This document shows positions 57,474 through 64,000 of a stretch of DNA of 64,000 bases, in pieces. The notes under the pieces are model-generated. The model worked only from the letters and a program-made list of their open reading frames with translations, had not been told where the DNA came from and made no database searches. The translations under genes were made by a program, and so were the position numbers. Each line of letters begins with the position of its first letter. Within the stretch, counting starts at the first letter, position 1. This DNA comes from Corynebacterium genitalium ATCC 33030 (GTDB lineage Bacteria > Actinomycetota > Actinomycetes > Mycobacteriales > Mycobacteriaceae): contig NZ_CM000961.1 in the NCBI RefSeq assembly GCF_000143825.1, positions 930,001 to 994,000 on the forward strand, written 5' to 3'.

Positions 57474-58970
57474 ATGCAGGTGCAGAACCCGATGCTGAAT
57501 CTGGAAGCAGACGAGCCCGAGCCACGCGAAGAATGCGGTGTGTTCGGGGTGTGGGCGCCCGGGGAGGACGTGTCGAAGCTGACGTACTTCGGCCTGTTCG
57601 CCCTCCAGCACCGCGGCCAGGAGGGTGCCGGCATCGCGGTGGGCGACCAGGGGCGCATCGTGGTCTTCAAGGACAGCGGGCTGGTCTCCCAGGTTTTCGA
57701 TGAGGCGATCCTCGACGCGTTGCAGGGCGATGTGGCGATCGGCCACACCCGCTATTCCACAGCTGGTGCGCAGAGCTGGGAGAACGTCCAGCCGATGTTC
57801 CGGACCTCGCCGAACGGCACGGATGTGTCGTTGGCGCACAACGGCAATCTGACGAACTACGCGACACTGCGCGATGAGGCAGTTGCGCGCAAGCTCGTCC
57901 CGCGCGACGGCGTCGACGGGCAGGGGTCTTCGTCCGACACGGCTGTTGTCAGCGCCTTGCTTGCCGACGGAGTGACCGGCGATCGCACCCTGCTCGATTC
58001 CGCCCGCGAACTGTTGCCGCAGATTAAGGGCGCTTTCTGTCTGGTGTTCACCGACGGCCACACTTTGTACGCTGCCCGTGACCCGCACGGTGTGCGCCCG
58101 CTGTCGCTCGGCCGGTTGGAGAAGGGCTGGGTCATCGCCTCTGAAACATCCGCGCTGGACATCACGGGCGCTTCTTTCGTGCGCGACATCGAGCCGGGCG
58201 AGCTCATTGCGATCGACGCCTCCGGCATCCACACCGAACGTTACGCCGACCCGGCGCCGAAGACCTGCGTATTCGAGTACGTCTACATTGCCCGCCCCGA
58301 TTCGGTCATCGAGGGCAAGACAGTCAACGCGGCCCGCCTGGAGATTGGCCGTAGGTTGTCGCATGTGGCGCCGGTGGATGCGGACGTCGTCATGCCTGTG
58401 CCGGAGTCGGGCACTCCAGCTGCAATTGGATATGCCGAAGAGTCCGGTATTCCGTTCGCGCAGGGCCTGATGAAGAACGCGTATGTAGGGCGCACGTTCA
58501 TCCAGCCGTCGGACACGCTGCGCCAGCTGGGCTTGAGGTTAAAGCTCAACCCGGTGCGCGAGATCATCGAGGGCAAATCGCTTGTGGTCGTGGACGACTC
58601 CATCGTCCGCGGTAACACGCAGCGCAAACTGATCCGAATGCTGCGTGAAGCGGGCGCTGCCGAGGTGCATGTGCGCATTGCGTCGCCGCCGGTGAAGTGG
58701 CCGTGCTTCTACGGCATTGACTTCGCCAGCCCGGGCGAGCTGATTGCTAACAACGCCGGCGGGGATGATGCCGCTGTCGCCGAGAACATTTGCCGCGTCA
58801 TCGGTGCGGATACACTGGCATTCGTCTCGATCGACGACATGATCGCCTCCACGGAGCGGCCCGCGGCAAGCCTGTGTGCGGCCTGCTTCGACGGCCACTA
58901 CCCGCTGGGCCTGCCGGAGAACAACGTGAACGCGGATGCCGTGCGCCGCATTCAGGAAGGGATGTTTTAA
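57474..58970 (+). CDS. purF: Amidophosphoribosyltransferase
   Basis: First committed step of purine synthesis. The 498-residue protein has a short propeptide ending before Cys20 (EECGVFGVW), which becomes the N-terminal nucleophile after cleavage, the glutaminase block GHTRYSTAGAQSWEN, and the PRPP loop VVVDDSIVRGNTQRK. The four cysteines for an iron-sulfur cluster are consistent with the Bacillus type (CVFEY, WPCFYG, CAACF region). purM follows 3 bp after the stop. Confidence 0.96.
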   Translation: MQVQNPMLNLEADEPEPREECGVFGVWAPGEDVSKLTYFGLFALQHRGQEGAGIAVGDQGRIVVFKDSGLVSQVFDEAILDALQGDVAIGHTRYSTAGAQSWENVQPMFRTSPNGTDVSLAHNGNLTNYATLRDEAVARKLVPRDGVDGQGSSSDTAVVSALLADGVTGDRTLLDSARELLPQIKGAFCLVFTDGHTLYAARDPHGVRPLSLGRLEKGWVIASETSALDITGASFVRDIEPGELIAIDASGIHTERYADPAPKTCVFEYVYIARPDSVIEGKTVNAARLEIGRRLSHVAPVDADVVMPVPESGTPAAIGYAEESGIPFAQGLMKNAYVGRTFIQPSDTLRQLGLRLKLNPVREIIEGKSLVVVDDSIVRGNTQRKLIRMLREAGAAEVHVRIASPPVKWPCFYGIDFASPGELIANNAGGDDAAVAENICRVIGADTLAFVSIDDMIASTERPAASLCAACFDGHYPLGLPENNVNADAVRRIQEGMF

Positions 58971-58973
58971 GCC

Positions 58974-60041
58974 ATGACCACCCCCGAGTCGGAAGTCTCC
59001 TACGCCGCTGCCGGCGTCAACATTGAGGAAGGCGACCGCGCAGTCGAGCTGATCAAGGACCACGCCAAGCGCGCCACCCGCCCCGAGGTCCGTGGTGGAC
59101 TGGGAGGCTTCGCCGGTCTCTTCGCGCTGGGTAACTACAAGCAGCCGCTGCTCGCGGCTGGTTCGGACGGTGTGGGCACGAAGCTCGCCGTCGCCCAGGC
59201 GATGGACAAGCACGACACCATCGGCATCGACCTGGTGGCCATGTGCGTCGACGATCTTGTGGTCTGCGGCGCGGAGCCGCTGTTCCTGCAGGACTACATC
59301 GCGGTGGGCAAGGTCGTGCCGGAGAAGATTGCCGATATCGTCGGCGGCATTGCCGAGGGCTGCGTCCAGGCCGGATGCGCCCTGCTCGGCGGGGAGACCG
59401 CGGAGCACCCCGGCGTGATGGGGGAGAACGAGTACGACGTGTCCGCCACCGCTGTCGGCGTGGTGGAAGCTGAAGAGGTGCTCGGGCCGGACCGCGTGCG
59501 CGAGGGGGACGTCATCATCGGCATGGCCTCCTCTGGCCTGCACTCCAACGGCTACTCGCTGGCCCGCCACGTCCTGCTGGAAAAGGCCGGCCTACCGCTG
59601 GACGGCCACATCGAGGAGCTGGGTCACACCCTCGGCGAGGAGCTGCTGGAGCCGACCCGCATCTACGCCCTGGATTGCTTGGCGTTGGCCAACGAGTGCG
59701 AGGTGCGCACGTTCTGCCACGTCACCGGCGGCGGCCTGGTGGGCAACATGGAGCGCGTCATCCCCGAAGGCAAGGTCGCGGAAATGCACCGCGCGACATG
59801 GAGCCCGCCGGAGATCTTCCGCACGATCCGCTCTGTGGGCAAGGTGCCGGACACCGAGATGGAGAAGACCTTCAACAAGGGTGTCGGCATGGTCGCCATC
59901 GTTGCGCCGGAGGACCGCGACCGCGCGCTGGCGATGCTCACCGCCCGCCACGTCGAATGCTGGGAGCTTGGCGAAGTCCGCGGCACCACCGACGCAGACG
60001 AGGGTGCACGCGCTGTGCTTGTGGGATCCCACTCTTTCTAA
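58974..60041 (+). CDS. purM: Phosphoribosylformylglycinamidine cyclo-ligase
   Basis: Closes the AIR ring. The 355-residue protein shows SYAAAGVNIEEGDRAVELI at the N-terminus, GVGTKLAVAQAM, the nucleotide-binding GIDLVAMCVDDLVVCGAEPL (20 residues) and GLHSNGYSL plus TGGGLVGNMERV, all PurM hallmarks. It starts ATG three bases after purF, so purF-purM form one unit. Confidence 0.96.
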   Translation: MTTPESEVSYAAAGVNIEEGDRAVELIKDHAKRATRPEVRGGLGGFAGLFALGNYKQPLLAAGSDGVGTKLAVAQAMDKHDTIGIDLVAMCVDDLVVCGAEPLFLQDYIAVGKVVPEKIADIVGGIAEGCVQAGCALLGGETAEHPGVMGENEYDVSATAVGVVEAEEVLGPDRVREGDVIIGMASSGLHSNGYSLARHVLLEKAGLPLDGHIEELGHTLGEELLEPTRIYALDCLALANECEVRTFCHVTGGGLVGNMERVIPEGKVAEMHRATWSPPEIFRTIRSVGKVPDTEMEKTFNKGVGMVAIVAPEDRDRALAMLTARHVECWELGEVRGTTDADEGARAVLVGSHSF

Positions 60042-60142
60042 AATTTTCCTGCGCTGCTCGTGTGGCCGTGTTTGCGCAGGCGGCGGCTGTGTGCGCGTTA
60101 ATTTGACTCGCACGCTATTATGGCTTGCAGGACAAATTTTTA

Positions 60143-60173
60143 AGATATGAAAAGGGCCGCCGAATTCCCGAGC
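60143..60173 (+). promoter_or_regulatory. Leader hairpin before the DUF3073 gene
   Basis: Around AAAGGGC and GCCCTTT (near 60150-60180) the leader can form a 7-bp stem with extra inner GC pairs. It lies between an AT-rich promoter-like stretch (TATTAT near 60116) and the ribosome site of the small gene. The role is unknown; it could be an mRNA-stability or attenuator element. Confidence 0.35.
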
Positions 60174-60205
60174 CGCCCTTTAGGACACCTCAAGGGGGTC
60201 ACGCC

Positions 60206-60421
60206 ATGGGCCGCGGACGCGCCAAAGCAAAGCAGACCAAGGTTGCACGCCAGCTGAAGTACAACACGCCTGACATGGATCTGGATTCGCTCCAGCGTGA
60301 GCTTGCAGGCGAGCCCACCCGTTCCGAGTGGGACGAGGATGACTCCGACGACTACGAGGTAGACCCGCAGTACGCTGAGTACGCGGACTGGGATCCGGAG
60401 GACGACGCGCAGCGTCGATAA
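60206..60421 (+). CDS. DUF3073 small acidic/basic protein
   Basis: A 71-residue protein with a basic start MGRGRAKAKQTKVARQLKYN and a highly acidic end (WDEDDSDDYEV, WDPEDDAQRR). It matches DUF3073, conserved after purM in Actinobacteria, of unknown function. The ATG at 60206 follows CAAGGGGGT. Its last codons overlap a GCTTATCGACG copy. Confidence 0.88.
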   Translation: MGRGRAKAKQTKVARQLKYNTPDMDLDSLQRELAGEPTRSEWDEDDSDDYEVDPQYAEYADWDPEDDAQRR

Positions 60422-60432
60422 GCTCGCTTAAG

Positions 60433-60465
60433 CGCACCCCGTTTTTATGTGGTGGGGTGCGTTTT
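60433..60465. terminator. Bidirectional terminator, DUF3073 gene / ygfZ
   Basis: CGCACCCC (60433-60440) pairs with GGGGTGCG (60454-60461), followed by TTTT on the plus strand and preceded by an A-rich run when read from the minus strand. The right arm is also the last coding part of ygfZ. Confidence 0.8.
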
Positions 60466-61635
60466 CGCGTTGCCGCGCAGCTTATCGACGGCCACCCGCC
60501 CCGCCCGCTGGCCCTCATCCGCAGGGAGAGAGTCAGGGTCGACGGACGCGGAAATGACGATTGGATCGGCGGCGCTTTCTGTGCCGTCGGCGTCGTCTGC
60601 GCCGGTGCCCGCGAGGATTTCCAGCTGCGCACCGACAGCCGCGGCGGGGCCCGACGTGGCTGGGGCGTTGAGAGCAGACCGCTTCACCAGCGCTAGGCCG
60701 ATCGGACCGTAGTCGCAGTCGTGCGCGACGGAGCCGAGGCGTCCGACGGTGCGCCCGCCCATGGTGATGGTGTCACCGGGCTGGGGGTCGACGGGGGCAG
60801 AACCGTCGATATGCAGCATGACCAGAAGGCGTGGGGAACGGCCGAGGTTCTCCACACGCGCGACGGTCTCCTGGCCGCGGTAGCAGCCCTTGTCTAGGTG
60901 CACGGCGCCCAGGTTGCCGCCCCGGGCGATGAGCGTGTGCACTTCGTGCGGGATGGATTTGGCGTCGAGGTCTGCACGCTGCTCTGGTTCGAGGGCCTTG
61001 ATGCGCTCGGCTGTGAAGGTCATGATGCCGGCGGGCGTCAGTGCCGCGCCGTCGGCACCGGTAAGTGCGCGGAAAGCGTTCATCAACTCCTGGCGCGGGA
61101 CGGCGATGTCAACGCGCCGCGGGCCACGCCAGTCGACGGTGCGCACGAACGCGGGAGTCGCGGCGAGCACGCCTGGGTCGAAGGAAGACGGGGCACCGAG
61201 CACGGTGAGGATGGCCAGGTCCGCCTCTTCGACGGTGACGTCGGACCAGAAGATCATCTTGGTCAGGAAGTCGAGGAAAGTCTCGAAGGCGTAGGAGGGG
61301 ACATCGAGGTAGAAGGCGTCCTCAGTGCGGGTGACATCGGCGTGGTGGAGGATCCGGCCTTGCATGTCCAGGTCGAGGGCGGCGGCGGTGAAGCCGGGGG
61401 AGACATCGTCAAGCTTCTGCGAGAGCAGGTTGTTCAGGAACACCGGCGCGTCAGGCCCGGCGACGCGGATGACGTGGCGGTGGCTGCGGTCGATGACCAC
61501 CCCGCCGCGTTCGACTGCGCGTTGTTCGCGCAGGGGGTCGCTGTAGTGGGAGGGGACGCCGGCGGCGTCGATAAGCGACGCGTCGGGTAGTTCTGTGGCG
61601 CCGCGCACGGCGAGGATAGGCGAACGGTAACTCAC
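60445..61635 (-). CDS. ygfZ: Folate-binding iron-sulfur cluster protein YgfZ
   Basis: Tetrahydrofolate-dependent protein that supports repair or assembly of Fe-S enzymes. The GTG at 61635 gives 396 residues; the frame above it is shadow. It has GcvT-like domains and the YgfZ signature KGCYRGQETVARV with the key cysteine. It diverges from pabC across 33 bp. Two GCTTATCGACG copies lie within. Confidence 0.92.
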   Translation of the reverse strand: MSYRSPILAVRGATELPDASLIDAAGVPSHYSDPLREQRAVERGGVVIDRSHRHVIRVAGPDAPVFLNNLLSQKLDDVSPGFTAAALDLDMQGRILHHADVTRTEDAFYLDVPSYAFETFLDFLTKMIFWSDVTVEEADLAILTVLGAPSSFDPGVLAATPAFVRTVDWRGPRRVDIAVPRQELMNAFRALTGADGAALTPAGIMTFTAERIKALEPEQRADLDAKSIPHEVHTLIARGGNLGAVHLDKGCYRGQETVARVENLGRSPRLLVMLHIDGSAPVDPQPGDTITMGGRTVGRLGSVAHDCDYGPIGLALVKRSALNAPATSGPAAAVGAQLEILAGTGADDADGTESAADPIVISASVDPDSLPADEGQRAGRVAVDKLRGNAKTHPTT

Positions 61636-61668
61636 CTGTCCGATCCTACGCGGGCATAATGGGCCGGT

Positions 61669-62586
61669 ATGCGCGCCCAACAGCCAGTGATCTATCTCGT
61701 GGAGCCGTTCGGCGGTTCCCTGCGACGCCAAAACGCCAACCTTCCGCACGTGTACTGGGACGATGCTGCCGTCACGCGCGGCGATGGCTGCTTTGAGACC
61801 ATCCTAATCCGCCACGGTGAACCGGTGAATCTGGCGGCACATGTGCAACGCTTTCAAAGTTCTGCGCAGCTGCTGGGCCTGCCCGCGCCGGAAGCGGCGA
61901 CGTGGGAGAAGGCGACAGCCGAGGCAGTGGGGGACTTCGTGCGCGAATCCGGACTCGACGCGGCGGAGGTGGAGGCGAAGTGCCAGTGGACGTACACCCG
62001 TGGGCGTGAGTCGACGGGCGTGCCCAGCGCCTGGGTGACGGTCCGGCCGATTCCGCAGGAGCAGCTGGACCAGCGCGAAAATGGTGTGCGCGTGATGACG
62101 GCGCAGCGCGGCTACACCCTAGCCAGCGGCAGCGACGCCGAGGCCGCGCCGTGGCTGACTGTCGGCGCGAAGTCGCTCAACTACGCCGCGGCAATGGCTG
62201 CGCTGCGGTGGGCGAAGCAGAACGGATACGACGATGTCATCTACGTCGACGCGTCCGGCCGCGTACTGGAAGGAGCGACATCGTCTGTGCTGGTGGTCAG
62301 CGGCGGCAAGCTGCGTACGCCGGTCACGGGCGGCGACGTGCTGCCCGGCACGACACAGGCGGCCGTGTTCACCCTCGCCGAGCGTGACGGCTGGAAGTGC
62401 AAAGAGAAAGCCCTCACCGTCGCTGACCTGCGCGGCGCCGACCAGGTATGGTTAGTCAGCTCCGTCCGCGGCGGGGTGCGCGTCACCACGATCGACGGGG
62501 AGGAGCTGCCTGCACCGTCCAAGAAGGACGAGAAAAAGCTGCGCCAGCTTATCGACGCAGCTTTGGCAACCCCAGCCACTTCTTAA
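61669..62586 (+). CDS. pabC: Aminodeoxychorismate lyase-like PLP enzyme
   Basis: Class IV aminotransferase-fold enzyme; the likely role is release of p-aminobenzoate for folate synthesis. The 305-residue protein has RGDGCFETILI, the PLP lysine in GAKSLNYAAAM and the substrate/phosphate block LEGATSSVLVV. It occupies the Rv0812 position. A branched-chain aminotransferase or D-amino acid transaminase cannot be excluded from sequence alone. Confidence 0.85.
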   Translation: MRAQQPVIYLVEPFGGSLRRQNANLPHVYWDDAAVTRGDGCFETILIRHGEPVNLAAHVQRFQSSAQLLGLPAPEAATWEKATAEAVGDFVRESGLDAAEVEAKCQWTYTRGRESTGVPSAWVTVRPIPQEQLDQRENGVRVMTAQRGYTLASGSDAEAAPWLTVGAKSLNYAAAMAALRWAKQNGYDDVIYVDASGRVLEGATSSVLVVSGGKLRTPVTGGDVLPGTTQAAVFTLAERDGWKCKEKALTVADLRGADQVWLVSSVRGGVRVTTIDGEELPAPSKKDEKKLRQLIDAALATPATS

Positions 62587-62607
62587 CGGCCGAGCACAGC
62601 GAGACCG

Positions 62608-63297
62608 TTAACCAGCCACGCGCTTGAGCTCGCCCGACATGTAGGGGATGAAGGTGATGTCGTCCTGGGTGGAGCCGGCGGCGACCCGCTCGTCGACCCA
62701 GCCCAAGTTGTTGTTCGGCATGAGACCGTACAGGCGCTTGCCGGGGCCGTGGGTGGCGGGGCCGGTCTCCGTGGCGATGGTCGAGGCCGACTGCAGCTGC
62801 CAGGCGCGCTCGTTGACGGGCTCGCCGTACATGATCTCCACCAGGCCGCGGGAGTTGGTCAGGGTGACCTCGATGGCGTCGTCGAGGGAGATGCGCCAGA
62901 AGCCGGTCTCGCGCTGATCGGCGCCGACGGGGTTGCCGTCAGCATCGATGCGCCACGTGCGGGAGTCGAAGCGCAGGTAGTTCTCACCGTCGTGGGAGAT
63001 GATCAGTTGCTGGCCGAAGGCGTATTCGGCGGCGTCGCCGTCAGCAGCGCTGTCGTCGACGGCTTGGCCGGTGCCCTGCCAGACGCCCACCAGTGGCAGC
63101 AGTGCCAGGAGGCCGTCGTGCAGGCTGGGGCCTTCGCGCAGGTTCGCGGTGTCGTCCGGAAGCGGGATTTCATCGAGCCCTAGCGCCGGGATGTTGCGGT
63201 GCGCGGTGTTCTTCGACTGCTCTGCGGCGAGGTTGACTGCCTCGTTGCCGTCCAGGGCGTTGCGCTCAGGGGTCGTGCAGTTGTCGGTGTTGTCCAT
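62608..63297 (-). CDS. Nitrobindin/FABP-like beta-barrel protein
   Basis: A 229-residue protein with an unstructured N-terminal 50 residues and a lipocalin-like beta barrel. The family entry motif is GVWQGTGQAVDD. The C-terminal block LYGLMPNNNLGWVDER completes it. It corresponds to Rv0813c-type FABP-like proteins, some of which bind heme or fatty acids. Whether the heme-ligating histidine of true nitrobindins is present is not clear here. Confidence 0.85.
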   Translation of the reverse strand: MDNTDNCTTPERNALDGNEAVNLAAEQSKNTAHRNIPALGLDEIPLPDDTANLREGPSLHDGLLALLPLVGVWQGTGQAVDDSAADGDAAEYAFGQQLIISHDGENYLRFDSRTWRIDADGNPVGADQRETGFWRISLDDAIEVTLTNSRGLVEIMYGEPVNERAWQLQSASTIATETGPATHGPGKRLYGLMPNNNLGWVDERVAAGSTQDDITFIPYMSGELKRVAG

Positions 63298-63324
63298 GCC
63301 TACCCACAGTAGTCACCGCGGGAC

Positions 63325-64000
63325 CTAACGGGCAGTGGCGGCTACCGGCGAGAGCATGTCTTGGGTCAGCTCCACATCCCGGCGTTGTGCAGAAAAGCGG
63401 ATGGAGCCGCCGGAGACGTCGACTTTGTCTGCCTGCGCACCGATCGGTAGGTCGCGGGTGTCTAGTTCGAGGGTGTAGGCGGAGGTGACGGTGTCGGTGA
63501 GCGCGTCGGGGACGTCGATAAGCTGCTTCGGCTCCATGCGGAAGGTTGTGCCGGTCAGACGCAGGGTGACCACCGCGGTGGTTTTCTCCTCTGTGCCGGG
63601 GACGGTGCCGGAGAGCTGGGCTTCGGCCTCGCTGCCGCCGGTCGGGGAGATGTTGTACGGGTTGGCGATGTCCAGGTCCGTCATGCCCAGTAACTGGCCG
63701 AATGCGACGCCATCGAGCGACAGCGTGTTCTCCACGCGTTTGGCGCGCGCACCAATGAAGTCAGCGGCGTAGGCCTTATCTGCGGGGATCGTGATCTCGT
63801 AGATGTCGGTGCGGGAATTGGCGATGCCAATGCCGTCTACCTGCACATCGAGCGCCTGGAAACTCACGCGTGGCACCTCATCGGTGAAGCGGACCTGTGC
63901 GAACGGAAAACCGCCGACGTACGTCTCCGGGTCTGCCGCCAAATCGTCTGCGGCGCGTGCGTTCGCCGCCAAGCGCTTCTCGATGCTCGCCGTGCCCGCC
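63325..64000 (-). CDS. DUF2993 (LmeA-like) protein, N-terminus outside window
   Basis: The frame stays open to the right edge (AGTASIEKRLAANARAADDL), so the gene is truncated by the window. The visible 220 or so residues contain VGGFPFAQVRF and repeated beta-strand patterns of DUF2993. The mycobacterial relative LmeA is a periplasmic lipid-binding protein needed for mannosylated glycolipid maturation. A signal peptide would be beyond the edge. One GCTTATCGACG copy lies inside. Confidence 0.8.
   Translation of the reverse strand, partial: AGTASIEKRLAANARAADDLAADPETYVGGFPFAQVRFTDEVPRVSFQALDVQVDGIGIANSRTDIYEITIPADKAYAADFIGARAKRVENTLSLDGVAFGQLLGMTDLDIANPYNISPTGGSEAEAQLSGTVPGTEEKTTAVVTLRLTGTTFRMEPKQLIDVPDALTDTVTSAYTLELDTRDLPIGAQADKVDVSGGSIRFSAQRRDVELTQDMLSPVAATAR

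Overview
The window looks like chromosomal DNA of a high-GC actinobacterium of the genus Corynebacterium. Sampled stretches run at about 65% GC. The order ftsH-folE-folP-folB-folK-DUF3180-(DUF2520-like)-panC-like-lysS-clpC, followed by mutY, a beta carbonic anhydrase, disA, radA, an LpqE-like lipoprotein, carD, ispD, ispF, cysS and rlmB, matches the mycobacterial Rv3610c-Rv3579c neighbourhood. The block otsA-lipoprotein-otsB-LacI regulator next to thrE matches the C. glutamicum ipsA/otsBA/thrE neighbourhood. Several genes, such as the DUF6779-type coiled-coil membrane protein and DUF3073, also fit Corynebacteriales.

Layout. 0-9.3 kb: the 3' part of ftsH, a translationally coupled folate operon (folE, folP, folB, folK), two membrane proteins and a divergent pantoate-ligase-like pair. 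9.4-15.7 kb: lysS, a lipoprotein, a TM2 protein and clpC, which has a candidate ClgR box and a sigma-H-type promoter. 15.7-25.4 kb: a secreted lipase, a tiny DUF4236 gene, an 850-residue orphan, mutY diverging from a carbonic anhydrase, then the disA-radA pair and an lpqE-like gene. 25.6-29.9 kb: carD-ispD-ispF-cysS-rlmB (transcription control, isoprenoid precursors, translation). 29.9-36.8 kb: an esterase diverging from an IpsA-like LacI regulator, trehalose synthesis (otsB, otsA), a histone-H1-like protein and ThrE. 36.8-40.7 kb: tRNA-Thr, an HNH/DUF222 protein and a PhoRS-type two-component system. 40.7-60.4 kb: dispersed purine synthesis (purD, purB, purC, purS, purQ, purL, purF, purM) interleaved with a HIT protein, oligopeptidase B, a DUF2334 protein, a zinc ABC importer (znuA, znuC, znuB) and a thioesterase. 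60.4-64 kb: ygfZ, pabC, a nitrobindin-like protein and a truncated DUF2993 protein.

The clearest foreign-looking segment is 54.7-55.9 kb, between purL and the thioesterase. It is a two-gene operon of about 50% GC encoding a stand-alone RelA/SpoT-type synthetase and a 78-residue partner overlapping it by ATGA. A tRNA 3'-half-like sequence lies on its left side and a 9-bp direct repeat lies on both sides. It is a candidate toxSAS-type (alarmone-synthetase) toxin-antitoxin or anti-phage module.

A second, genome-scale signal is the 11-mer GCTTATCGACG. Its 10-mer core occurs 29 times on both strands, in coding and non-coding DNA and in all reading frames, where about 0.1 would be expected by chance. 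I do not recognise it as a described element.
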